From Brachionus rotundiformis (lineage: Eukaryota; Rotifera; Eurotatoria; Ploima; Brachionidae): a DNA stretch of 64,000 nt. The stretch spans positions 4,075,975 through 4,139,974 of the forward strand of contig JAESIW010000180.1 of assembly GCA_016802295.1 (NCBI GenBank), written 5' to 3'. Within the stretch, counting starts at the first letter, position 1. Every line of letters starts with the position of its first letter. The translations under genes were made by a program, and so were the position numbers. A model generated the notes under the pieces. It saw only the letters and a list, made by a program, of their open reading frames with translations, was not told the origin of the DNA and ran no database searches. Shown one piece after another: positions 24,821 through 35,568 of this stretch.

Positions 24821-26565
24821 TTAGTCATTATTGTTCAAAAGATTTTTGTTAGTTTCTGAATCGCCAACAGTTTTGATTGTTGTTTCATTGGTTTCATTAA
24901 TATCTTGTTTTTTCTGTGGCTTGCAAATTGCAATAAAGCTAACCAACGATGCCAAAACCATACCAACAATAAAACACAAGGCTGAATAGAAGAAGCAGTT
25001 GGCTTTGCCGAAAAATCTAGCTACTTCTCCTAAAAAAAAACTTTGTCTTACATAACCAAGTCTAAATTTTACTATTTACCGCCCAAAAATGGTCCCAGAA
25101 AGCAACCAAATCCTCTAAACAAATTGATAATACCAGTAGCATTGCTGAATTTTTTTAATCCAACCAACTCACACAGATACATGGTTGTCAGTGAGTTCAT
25201 GCCAGCTAATTTTTTATTTTATTTTTAAATAAAGAAACATTTTACGATTCTAAATGGTACTTACCAATACCCACGGCCCATACTACAGAAAAAATAACTT
25301 GGCCCAAATAATGCTTTTGTAGAATAAAGTAAAACAAAAGAGGAACAGTGGCTAGAGTAACCGCAAATGTGTTCAGATTAGTTGCCGATATAAATTGTCT
25401 GTCGGCAATGAAACCATATAACATACGAGCTGGTATGTTAATAATTCCAATAATACTGAGTAAAAAAGCAGCATCTTCTTCGCCTACTCCATTTTCTTGA
25501 GCCACATCAGAAATGTACAAAAATGGCGTAAAATAGCCAGTGAAGAGGAAAAAATTTGACAAAGTAATCAAGAGAAAACCAAAATTTTCTTTCAATAGGC
25601 GAAAATCTGTCATTTCCTTTAATATTCCAATGGCCAGTCTTAAAAGAGAGTTGCGTTGATGAAATGGTAGCTTAAGATCTGAATCGGGGGCGTTCAAACT
25701 GCACACTGATCCCACATAGGTTTGAATAACGCGGTCTTTTTCGAAAGTTTCGTCTTCAACCGACAACTGCTTATTTGGGTGATTAAGCTTCTTCAACTCG
25801 CTAGTGAGGAGATAAATTGAAAAATTTTGAAATAGACAAATAGTTACTTACACATTTTTGGTTTTTTTGGAAGATTTGGAGGGATTTAATGGCCGCAACA
25901 AGGCTCCACAGACGGCAGATTGCAAAATTATACTGGCACAAATTGACATGGTAAATTTCCAATCAGTTAATTTAATCAAGAAGCTCAACAAAGGCGCAAA
26001 TACAAATGAACCAACCCCACTGCCAGCCATGGTAATGCCAGTGGCAATTCCTCTCTTCTTGTCAAAGTACTCGGCTACAATGATCAATGAGGATATGTAT
26101 GTGCATCCAGTTGACACGCCACCGATTATGCCATAAAACACCATCATCAGATAGATACTAGGCGAGAAAACAGTGAGCATATAGCAAATGGAAGTGACTA
26201 TGGCGCCTCCAATGATGACAGACCGGCAGCCGAACTGGTTGGCTAGACCGGCCACAATAGGACCACTGCAAAATAAAAAACCAGTGTTGAACGAGCTCAG
26301 TAAGTTGCCCTGACTGTCCGGGGTGCCAGTGGTTTTCTTTATTTCGCTCAGAATAAGGCCAAAAGAGTACATGACACCGTCGATTATGAAGCTCACAAGC
26401 TAGCAAAACAGATATAAGACAGAATTAGTTAATCTTGGATGGTAAAATTACAAATGAAGCAGCAAGAACGACCCAGCCGTAGCCTCCATCGGGAGGCGGA
26501 TTGATTCTCTCCTCAGTGACATCCAGCGATTTTTTTTGACTTGATTTATCTGAGCCCACAGTCAT
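24821..26565 (-). CDS. SLC16-family transporter, array copy D
   Basis: Five minus-strand exons: 26565-26452, 26399-25852, 25800-25265, 25205-25080, 25029-24821; 510 aa, the longest of the four, with a longer central loop and C-tail. Helix 1 has PPDGGYGWVVLAASF. Later blocks are GPIVAGLANQFGCRSVI, AEYFDKKRGIATGITMAGSG, GALLRPLNPS, IINIPARMLYGFIADRQF and GFGCFLGPFLGG. The helix-8 Asp is Asn, as in the other copies. Exon 2 (548 nt) fuses what are four exons in copies A and C, so three consecutive introns are missing. The introns after helix 1, in the central loop, at GI-A/G and at GPFLG are kept. G+C content is higher by eye than in copies A-C. Substrate unknown. Confidence 0.93.
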
Positions 26566-28263
26566 TCTAATTGATTAGTATATACTAAAATTTAAATAGG
26601 AAAAATGAAAAAATAATAAAATATAAAATTTTATGTAAACTTTGAAAATAATTTTCAAATCGATTTATTGAAATTTAACAAACAATTATTTTCTCTATTT
26701 AGTTATAACAAAGAGCCTTTTATTGGATCACTTAAAATTATTAAAATTTTTATTTTTTTGCTTCAAATTTATCATTTAAAACTAAATAAAGATGATTGAC
26801 ACACAGAGTTACACAATATGAACAAAAAAAACTTTAAGACATCGAATTGGATTAGAATTATTTTTTATTTGATAAAGTGATACACGTGGAAAACTAAAGC
26901 TATTCAGTTTTTGAATTCAATTTTGCTTTAATTTAAATTTAGTTTAGAAACTTAATATGTTTATTAATTCGCACTTAATTCAATTTAAAATAATAAATTT
27001 GATTATTTGAACTATTGATTTAAATTAGCTTAGTTTGAAAAAAAAATAATAAAATCTCATCTCAGTATCATAATATGAATTCAAATTCAAAAGCTAATTC
27101 AATGCAAAATTATATTCCTATTGATTTTAAAATTAAATAAATATGCTGCCACAAAATTAAAAAGTTGACAAACAAATTCAATATTTTTGAACCATTTAGC
27201 TCTGTGATAGAACAAATCAATCATTTGAATTTAAAATTAGATCATTTAATTCACACATCCTTTAAGCTATGATGGTAGCTCTCTATTCCACTCAATTTTC
27301 TCTCTAGAGTCTACTTTAATTCAGAAAAATTAATTTAAAAAAAAACTAATATTCTTTAAACGTTAATAATTATAGACTTGATTGCTCATCAGTGTTTGTG
27401 TGGCAAATATGTCCTGACTTTGAGATAAATTTTCATGTTTTAATCAAAAAATCTAATTTGTTTAAGCATCTAAGATTTCATCATCATGATTATGTGACAA
27501 TATATTTTATGATTATAAACAAACTAAAATTCAATTTCGCCCATAAAAGTTGAATATGAAAAATTTCATGCCTAACATATTTGTTCCTTAACTAACGTCA
27601 TTTGAAGATCTCTTGGCAAATTTTCATATTTGCTCAAAAATCTTTGGCAAAATACGCAATTGATAGCTATTTTCCACGTGCTTAAGTTTTTTGTTTTCTA
27701 AAGCAACAAAAAAAACAAAATTAATTATAAAAATAAAAAAAATGAAGTAATATTGAAAAATAATAATGCAATATTTTCTAAAATCATGCAACTAATTTTT
27801 TTTTCAACTAAAACTAGATATTTAATTTAGTATGAAAATTAAAGCCATTTCTAGTTCGGACCAGGCGCCCAATAAGAACGGACTTTTCCCAAATCGAGTT
27901 GCTTAAGATTGCAATTGAGAACAATATTGCAAATTTTAATAAATTATGCCTAGTTGTTTAGCCATAACAAGTTGTAATAAAACATAAAATTTGCTTCATA
28001 TTTGGCTAGTTCAAGCGTACTACTCGGATCATTGGACAATGCTTTAGCTTGGCTCTTCTCATAAACAACCGCCTAAGCTTATATAAATAGTATAATTCTA
28101 TAAATTATTATAATAGGCTCAACTGGTCGATATTTATAATCCGACACTCAGTTGAATTTAAGATTTATAGAATAAAATATAAAATCTTGCACCCTCTTAT
28201 TCATCTTAATGGCAAGATATAAAATACCAACCGAATCGATTTTTCATTAGTTGTATCACAATT
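26566..28263. other. Intergenic; possible upstream region of SLC16 copy D
   Basis: A+T-rich 1.7 kb. A GC-richer patch at about 27850-28085 ends with a TATATAAA-like box; it has no coding pattern and could be a distal promoter element, but this is weak. No gene seen. Confidence 0.4.
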
Positions 28264-28880
28264 TGAATTCTAAATAAATTTGAACTAGAAAAGATTTTTT
28301 ACTTTATTTATTAAACAATGAGAACCTAAATTTAAGAAGAGATAATGACTATAAACTTGTTAGAGGGATCAACAAAAAAGGCCAACATCGTTATTAATTT
28401 TTTAGCAAACAGAGTTGTTGAACCATGGAATAAACTACCAAGAAGAGAAGCAATATCAGCAAGGACAGTCAACAATTTCAAGGCTAAAATTGATAAAGAA
28501 ATAGTCAGACTGAGTTCATAAAGGCTGCAATAGCTAATTTTTGCTACTAAATTACTATTAACCGCAGAAATTACTACTACTACTTCTAAAATAAAAACCA
28601 AGCTCTTTGAATAAATGAAATTATATTGACAGATTTTTGGCAAAATAAAGTAATGGTAAAAAATTGTTATTGTAAGTTTATTACTGCCTATCTTTTAATT
28701 ACTTAATGATATAGAATTTTAAATAAATTTGAACTAGAAACGATTTTTAATTTTATTTAATAAACAAAGAACAATGCTCTTTAAATAAATGAAAGTGTAT
28801 TGAGAGATTTTTGGCAAAATAAAGTAATGGCAAGAAATTATCATTATTTTTCTGCCTATCTAATAATGACTTGGTGATAA
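28264..28880. repeat. Tandem duplication, one unit carrying a LINE insertion
   Basis: A block beginning AAATAAATTTGAACTAGAAA occurs near 28271 and again near 28721. The block GGCAAAATAAAGTAATGG occurs near 28639 and 28813. Both keep the same order, so two diverged copies of a unit of about 165 nt lie side by side. In the first copy the two blocks are separated by about 290 nt holding a LINE 3' end; in the second they are nearly adjacent (AACAATGCTCTTT near 28770). The second unit therefore shows the state before the LINE inserted. Confidence 0.8.
28325..28598 (+). mobile_element. 5'-truncated LINE 3' end
   Basis: The + frame at about 28397-28520 reads NFLANRVVEPWNKLPREAIS, then ARTVNNFKAKIDKEIVRLSS and a stop, the terminal motif of CR1-type reverse transcriptases. 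Just upstream, in another frame, is LRRDNDYKLVRGINKKG, the preceding block, so there is at least one frameshift. About 80 nt of 3' UTR with a CTACTACTACTT stretch follows to about 28598. Its limits are defined by comparison with the neighbouring empty unit. Confidence 0.85.
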
Positions 28881-29739
28881 AGGTTCGATTTTTTCTAAAA
28901 CCTTAAATGAACCAAAATTTATTTCAGTCATGAGTTTGCTGTTTGGAGCAAAATTGCTTTATTAAAGACCAAAATCAGACTGAGTAACCTAGGCAATGAA
29001 AAAAACATATTTGTCGACTAAAACTTAAATCACTATGATTTAATAGTTATTTAATTCTCCCAGAAAGAGTTTCATTTCAAATAAGAAAAAGAAGAAAAGC
29101 AAATTGAGCTTACTTGGTAACTTATTCAAATAGCCATTAAAAATGTTGCTGAATTTTGGAAAATATGCTTTACATCAAGTTTTGAACCAAAGTTTTATTT
29201 GAATCAATAAAAGCTAAATATGATGGGCGTGTTTAATGTTTTTATTTTTTAAAGTTTTGAAACTTGATTAAAACAATATACTTTAGCTGTTATCGACAAA
29301 TTAATTTGCATAATCAAAACTATTGTTTGATTTACTTTTCGAAGTGCATTAAAACTTAGAATGGCATCCTAACAGCCTCTCACTAATAAACCAAAAAAAT
29401 GATGCAAAAGTTGTTGATATTTTGCCAAACTTAAAGTAAAATTTTTATACTTTTGACTCTGTACGAACAAGATAAAAATATTATTATAAACAAGCTCTTA
29501 AAAATTAATTTTTAAGGATAAATACTCTTGACGTAGATATGATTAATTAAAATTTTAAAATTAATTGTTATATAAAATTAAGCTAACTTTAACCAATTAT
29601 GGTTATAAGACAAATATAAACCTTAGGTAAAAAAAACTATTTAAAATGATTAAAATTTTTGCTATACATTTGAAATGATTTAGTTCTATCATAATTGAAT
29701 ATTATTTCAATAAGTAAAAGATTATAATAGATTAAAAGA
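28881..29739. other. Intergenic, no gene seen
   Basis: A+T-rich; upstream region of the PLPP6-like gene. Nothing else supported. Confidence 0.5.
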
Positions 29740-30362
29740 ATGTTGTTTCTTAAATTCAAAAATTATTTAATTGACAAAGATTTTTATTTGGCCAAAACTA
29801 TACATTCTAGTAAAAAAATTTATAGAATAAAAAAATATCTGTTAATTTTCGAGTACATTTTTCATGGTGTGCCATGGTTCATAATTAGCTTTGGATGTTT
29901 TCTATTTGCCAACAGCATAGTATCGAACCACTCGTTGGTATTCTTGAAAGGTTAATGATATAAAATACGTAAATTGAAAAATTAATGTAAATTTTAGGGC
30001 TGATTATCGACTTGGTGATTGTCGGTTTGATGAAACTTATAGCCAAACGTCAACGACCGTCGTTTAATTCGAAAGAAGAAATGGTACTTGGAACTAATAT
30101 TGGTCCTGATAAGTTTTCATTCCCCAGTGGTCATTCATCCAGATCCATTTTAATATGCAATCTATTTATTGATATTTGTAGAGATTATTTTTTAGATCAA
30201 AAATTGTATGCATTTACATCAAAAGCATTTTTTAGCTTCATAGCCATTGGGACTTGCTTGTCGAGAATTCTACTTTTGAGACATTTTTTATCAGACGTGA
30301 TTGCTGGCATAATTTTAGGATTTTTTGTCTATTATTTGGTAAATTGTATAACTATTTTTTAG
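29740..30362 (+). CDS. PLPP6: PAP2-family lipid phosphatase, PLPP6-like
   Basis: Two exons, 29740-29950 and 29998-30362, with a 47-nt intron; 191 aa. PLPP6-type enzymes are integral ER/nuclear-envelope membrane proteins that dephosphorylate presqualene and other polyisoprenoid diphosphates. All three PAP2 signatures are intact: KLIAKRQRP (K83-x6-R90-P91), PSGH (113-116) and SRILLLRHFLSD (S159-R160-x5-H166-x3-D170). H116 and H166 would be the catalytic pair and D170 the charge-relay residue. Several hydrophobic helices surround them, including LLIFEYIFHGVPWFIISFGC near the N-terminus. It is much shorter than human PLPP6 (295 aa), mainly because it lacks the long N-terminal extension. The PLPP6 assignment is by overall pattern; PLPP7 is the main alternative, but it lacks a full active site. 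Confidence 0.85.
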
Positions 30363-32299
30363 AATAAAAAACTTTTGACTGAATTACCATTTTTTTTAAA
30401 TAAAAATATTTTTCACAAATTTTTTTTTTGTTTAAATCTTAAAATAATTGACTTAGCTTTATGTTTATTGTTAAATAAAAAATCTCATTATCGATGAAAT
30501 AGATTTTTGTTTTAGTTAAATTTCTTATGCAAACAAATACCACATGTTTATTCATTTTTTATTTATAAAATCTGTAAATTCAAAAATTATGTTGATAAAA
30601 AATAAAAATAATACTTTCGGTTAGTGTTTTAAAAATAGAATTTTTAAACATTTAAAAAAAGCTTTGCTAATAAAATTTTAAATAATAATTTCAATAATTT
30701 GAAGTTTATGCTGAAAACTAAAAAAAATCGGTATCTAGGGGTTTTCCAATCTAGCAGGATTAAAGTTTTTATTACACATAATTTTACCAAGCAATTTGGA
30801 CCACTGATGTCATTGATTTTTAAAACAAAATTTAATTTTGTTAATATTGCTGATCAAGTTGGTTCAGTTTTAGTAAAATTATCTTTTTTATTTTATTTAG
30901 TCTGAGCTATTAAATGCTTTGTGACAGTGTGTTCACTGTTCTTTCATTTAGCTTTGTCAGTACCATTTTTACCAACCGTATCTCATAATATCTCTCAAAG
31001 TCAGTATTTTTATTAGATATTCATACTTTTTACTTTAGTTTTTTTTATTTTATTTGAGTTTAAGATCCATTAAAAGCTTTGTAAATATTTACTTTATTGC
31101 AGAATTTTTATATTTATCATAAATGTCATTTTTAGCTTAACTGGTAGTTAAGAAAAGCCTCAATATTTACATTAAAAATTAACTTTTGAAGTATTGAATA
31201 AAAGTCTTTATTTTTATTGTTTAAAATAAAAAAAATTCAAGCTGTAATTTCTAAATATTGTTTTTAATATACATTTTGTATATATTACTGTTATGGGTCT
31301 TATAGCAATAAATAATTTTTTAAATTAATTAATTTATATTGGATTACAATAGAAAAGTGAAGCTTATCGTTAAAATTACTTTTTTGAATTTTTATAATTT
31401 TTAAGCATCGTTTAATAAAGATTATAATGATAAATTTATTTCATATAGTCCAACCATCTATTCAACTTATATTTTTTATAACTTTACTTAAAAGACTAAA
31501 ATTGTTTGCGATTGCATGAAAGGTTTTAGAACTAGATGATTTTATAAAGATATGATTATTTTAGTTGTTTTCAATTTTTGAGTGTAATTGTTTAAATTTT
31601 ATCTAATTTTAATTTGAAGGGTTTAATGAATTACATACGAAAACAAAAATAATGACCTGTCAAAAATTTGATTAATTATCTTAAATTATTGTTATTGTGT
31701 AAAATTATGTTTGTGATCATTCCGATAATAATTAATTAACACTAGAAGACCCAAGAAGTTTTTTAAACATTTTTAAAAATTCCTAACTTTAGTGTTATCT
31801 TAAAAAAAAATAATAATCATTTTAAAAATGAAATTAATTTTTAATAATAAAATGTAACTTAAAATCCATGAACTTATAGATTCAAGATAAATTTTCTTTA
31901 AAAAATTTTTATGAACACAGTAAATTTTGAAATTGTATTGTAGGCAGAAAATAGTGTTTTAACCGCCCGGATAAGTCTGAGTAAATAACTTCCTGAAATT
32001 ATATTTTAAATAAAAAAAAATCCTAAACTTTTAATTAAATAAAAATAATAATAAGCCTCGGTAAGCAAATTTTCAAAGGCGACCTTCTAGGGGGGAAATT
32101 AAAGAAATAGAAGAACATTAAATTTTTAAGGGTCACTTTAACTGTAAATACTTACAGCACTAGAAAGAATTACAGGAAACCGAAAGGAGTATAAAGTAGA
32201 AGATGTTTGTTAAGTTAATTAAAATTTGTTATGTGGTAAAAATTTGGTTTCCGGTCATGAAGGGATTGTAGCGATTCGTGAATTAATTGATTGAGTCCG
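30363..32299. other. Intergenic, no gene seen
   Basis: Nearly 2 kb of A+T-rich DNA. An open stretch at 30699-30905 (68 codons, non-ATG start) has no recognisable pattern. A small inverted repeat lies at 31737-31800. Confidence 0.45.
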
Positions 32300-32372
32300 A
32301 GTCAATGACCTTAGTGGACAGAGCACTCCTCTCATTGAGAACCCTGTTCCTAAAGAAATTAGCCCTCTGCGT
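32300..32372 (+). repeat. tRNA-like fragment, possible SINE relic
   Basis: CCTTAGTGGACAGAGCACTC at about 32309-32328 resembles a tRNA D-arm/A-box, and TCTCATTGAGA just after can fold like an anticodon arm. The expected B-box position (CCTGTTCCTAAAG) is poor. The patch is more G+C-rich than its surroundings. A decayed tRNA-derived SINE is possible; it is not a functional tRNA. Confidence 0.25.
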
Positions 32373-32593
32373 CAATTGTCTATTGAAATCGAATTTAATC
32401 TAAAATGCATTCAAGATAAATTTTTAAATAAAAAATATTCAAATATTTAAAATTTTAAAATTTATCGTGGTATACTTTTAGTAAATTTCTCTTAAAAAAT
32501 AAAAATATTTTATACAGATCAATTATTGAAATTTTTTAAAACGAATAGACAAATTATTTTTTTTAATTAAAAATAAATTTCCAAAATGTTTAA

Positions 32594-33685
32594 TTAATCC
32601 TGATTGAACGGAACAATGACATTATTATAAGTTTGTTCATCTATAAAATCAAGAGCGATGTAATTTGGATTTTTTCCATTTACTCCCGGATTACATTGTT
32701 TTTTTAATCTTTCATTTATTAATTCTTTGGTATTCATGAGCTTAATTGTTAACGGGTCTATTAAAATACGCTTGGCCACGACACCATAATAGTGATGAAA
32801 AAGAAAAAGCTTTTTTGAGTTAATCAGCTGTCCAGTGTGTTCACGTGAGTCCAAATTTAATGTTAAATTTGAACTCCAGTTAGGCATTTTCTGAATTTTG
32901 TCCAGACTAAAGCATCTCGATATTTCCATTTTTGGTTTGGAGCTTGAATTGAACAAATTTGTGTATGGTTCAAAGTCAGTAATATTCACGTCTAGATAAT
33001 CATTCATCCAAATATAATGATTCTGTAGCAAAAAATCCCTTGGGCGTATAAAGCCAGGTGTTTTTCCGGCTCGGTTAGCTTTCTGCTCGTCATCAAAAAT
33101 CAGAATTCGCTTGTCCGCCTTGACCATATCTTTGATCTTGGGCCAACCCTTATTCAACACATCCCATTCAGAACTATACGGATTAAACACTAGACTGTTA
33201 AAGAAATTGACTCGTTTAAAAACATCTTGAAGAACTTTGGTATCGGTCAAATAGTTTTCGAAGAAAATAGTTATTATTTGGTCTGGATTTTTTTTCAAAA
33301 ATCTAACTATCTTTTTTAACGCAAACTCCAAATTTTTAATTGAAAAACCATCTTTTAAAGTATCAGAACACTCACCGTGGCATAAACAAACACCTTGGCA
33401 TTTACATGTGCCAAAAAATGATTCAAAATTGGAACATTGGGAATAGTCTATATCAAACATGAATCCTCGAACACCACTTTTTAATTGCTGATCAATGCTC
33501 AAAATCTGATTGCTAGCTAATTCGATAACAGAATTATCGTGCCAATTTAAATGAGAATTGTGGGCTGTTAACCAAGTCCATTGGTCAAAATTTTTATCCA
33601 AATATTTATCCTTGGAAATGGCAAGTTGATAAAAAATCTGGAATTCTGAAAGTAAAATAACTATAATCAGTAATTCTCTGGCCAT
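32594..33685 (-). CDS. Secreted PI-PLC X-domain phosphodiesterase-like protein
   Basis: Intronless, 363 aa. The N-terminus MARELLIIVILLSEFQIFYQ is a signal peptide. The rest is a TIM-barrel PI-PLC X-like domain of the simple single-domain type: TAHNSH (first catalytic His, about 42), QQLKSGVRGFMFDIDY (about 66-81, with the Arg and Asp of the family), LCHGEC (second His, about 103), then NPDQIITIFFENYL and ADKRILIFDD. Cysteine pairs near 84-106 (SQCSN, TCKCQGVCLCHGEC) fit an extracellular protein. There is no Y box, C2, PH or EF-hand, so it is not a classical animal signalling PLC. The closest type by pattern is the plant/fungal/bacterial PLC-like phosphodiesterase group. Substrate is not certain. 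The absence of introns in a gene this long is unusual here, and transfer from another lineage is possible. Confidence 0.85.
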   Translation of the reverse strand: MARELLIIVILLSEFQIFYQLAISKDKYLDKNFDQWTWLTAHNSHLNWHDNSVIELASNQILSIDQQLKSGVRGFMFDIDYSQCSNFESFFGTCKCQGVCLCHGECSDTLKDGFSIKNLEFALKKIVRFLKKNPDQIITIFFENYLTDTKVLQDVFKRVNFFNSLVFNPYSSEWDVLNKGWPKIKDMVKADKRILIFDDEQKANRAGKTPGFIRPRDFLLQNHYIWMNDYLDVNITDFEPYTNLFNSSSKPKMEISRCFSLDKIQKMPNWSSNLTLNLDSREHTGQLINSKKLFLFHHYYGVVAKRILIDPLTIKLMNTKELINERLKKQCNPGVNGKNPNYIALDFIDEQTYNNVIVPFNQD

Positions 33686-34409
33686 TTACATAAAATACAA
33701 AATTAAAATAAAAACAATTTTTTTCATGAAATTTTACATTTATAAAATATGTCCCAAATTAAGAATTAGGTTATCGATTGCCTCAAGTGTTTATAGATTT
33801 TTATCTTAAACAATAATTGAAAAATTAAATTAAACAAAGTTATATCTGTCTCTTCTTTTTAATTATTAAATAAAACTATTTATTTAAGTCTAGATAAAAA
33901 TAAAGAAAAGAAATTGATAACTAGCATTAAAATGTTAAGTAATTTATCAAATTTTGATGTCGATATTTTTTTTGTGATAAAATATGGTCTCATATTATTA
34001 ACTTAAATTAAAAAACACTTTGACCAGGTAATTTAAGATTTTAAATATATTAAAAATTTGAGACTTGAAATTAAATGAGCAATTTTTTAAAGAATGGATA
34101 TGAAATTAATTCATTATCTTATATAAGGACAATAGTTTTCAAAATTTTTAATTCGAAATTTTGCTAATTGCTACTAAATTTTCATGATCTATTCTGAAAT
34201 AATATTTTCAGGAAAGACCCTTATTAAACTTTTCCTCAAATTTAATAAAAATAAGAACAAAATCAATTTAAAAGACATTATTATTAAGAAAATTTTTTTT
34301 TGAAACAAATTCATTGTTTAAATTTTATATCAAGACTGAGACTACTGAGACTAGATATAGTCTAACTTTGGTAAATTATTGTGATTATTTTTGGTATTTT
34401 TTATTTAAT
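33686..34409. other. Intergenic, no gene seen
   Basis: A+T-rich; contains the presumed promoter of the PI-PLC X gene on the minus strand. Nothing else supported. Confidence 0.5.
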
Positions 34410-34931
34410 TACCGTAAACGCTTGCAGACTACTCCAGGGCTTAACCTCATTTTCCGGATTTATTCCACTGGAATAGTTCCCATCGACACCATGTTAAAAC
34501 ATTTTTTTTTAATTTTATGGAATTGTGATAGATTTTTTGATTTATTCCAAGATTAAAACCCAATATTGAGTTTTTTTTTTACAATTATTTCAAAACTTAA
34601 TTTTCATTTTTTTAGTTGAAATTTTTTTTTCCACTTTGAATCCTGGAATAAAACTCAATTTACATTTTTAAATATGGAATAAATCGAAATTAGATATTTT
34701 TTTTATTCTTTTCTAATTAATTCCAGTTTTTGAAAAAAAAAAAAAACTCAGAAATAAGCCAGGAAAAAAACTCAATATTGGGTTTTAATCTTAGAATAAA
34801 TCAAAAAATCTATTACAATTCCATAAAATTAAAAAAAAATGTTTTAACATGGTGTCGATGGGAACTATTCCAGTGGAATAAATCCGGAAAATGAGGTTAA
34901 GCCCTGGAGTAGTCTGCAAGCGTTTACGGTA
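34410..34931. mobile_element. Foldback MITE with TA target duplication
   Basis: A 518-nt element (34412-34929) starts CCGTAAACGCTTGCAGACTA and ends with its reverse complement. It is flanked by TA on both sides (34410-34411 and 34930-34931), as expected for Tc1/mariner-type target duplication. The arms of about 165 nt (34412-34578 and 34763-34929) are almost perfect reverse complements; both encode the same meaningless frame (IYSTGIVPIDTMLKHF). The 185-nt centre is A+T-rich with TGGAATAAA words and no transposase. The near identity of the arms suggests recent insertion or a selected hairpin. Confidence 0.9.
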
Positions 34932-35568
34932 ATATAAAATATCAAATATTTTGGAAAAATTGACAAAATTCAGTTTCAATTTATAAGTTTGTTTAATGAA
35001 TTTTTTTTAAAAACGATAAAACTAAAAAAGTTCTATAAATTAATTTACTCCAAGTCAGCATTTTTTAAAAATGTATAGACAAAAACTAATGAAAGTCTTA
35101 TCAGTTCTCTCATAAAACTAAAACTATAATATTATTTATAATAAAATAAATTTTAAATATTTGTCTGAGACTAATTTTTTCAAAAATTTTGAATATTTTT
35201 TTAGTATTAATTATTTAATTCAAAATAGTTGATCTTGCTTAAAAGAGTAATATTTTCAAAGCTTTTATTTCAATAATATAAAATTATATTTAAAATAAGT
35301 AAATTGAATAATGCGAAATTTAAAAAAAATAAGGGTAAAGATAAAACTTTTAACAATTAATAACCTGCTAAATGTGATTGATTACCATAATTTGTTAAAA
35401 TAGCTGTCCCTGATAAAATTTTTTTATAAAAACTTTTGTATAGTAAAATTAAATTTTGGAAAATAAGAAAAAAATTCATGTTAAAATATGAGATTTTCTA
35501 TGAACACTCTTCTTAAAGATTTATTTAGAACTAAAATAAAAAATAATGATTAACCGAGATTGGAATAC
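34932..35568. other. Intergenic, no gene seen
   Basis: A+T-rich 3' flank of the mitochondrial carrier gene; no feature seen. Confidence 0.5.

Noticed and set aside
30699..30905. 68-codon ORF after the PLPP6-like gene
   Set aside because: Non-ATG start, A+T-rich, no family pattern and no splice signals tying it to a neighbour.
31737..31800. TTAACACTAGAAG-type end, also seen near 275, as a piggyBac-like terminus
   Set aside because: A short inverted partner exists at 31737-31800 but the unit is only about 65 nt and no TTAA pair or transposase is present.
34314..34979. Two ORFs of 80 and 62 codons encoding the same peptide
   Set aside because: They are the two arms of the foldback MITE read on opposite strands, not genes.
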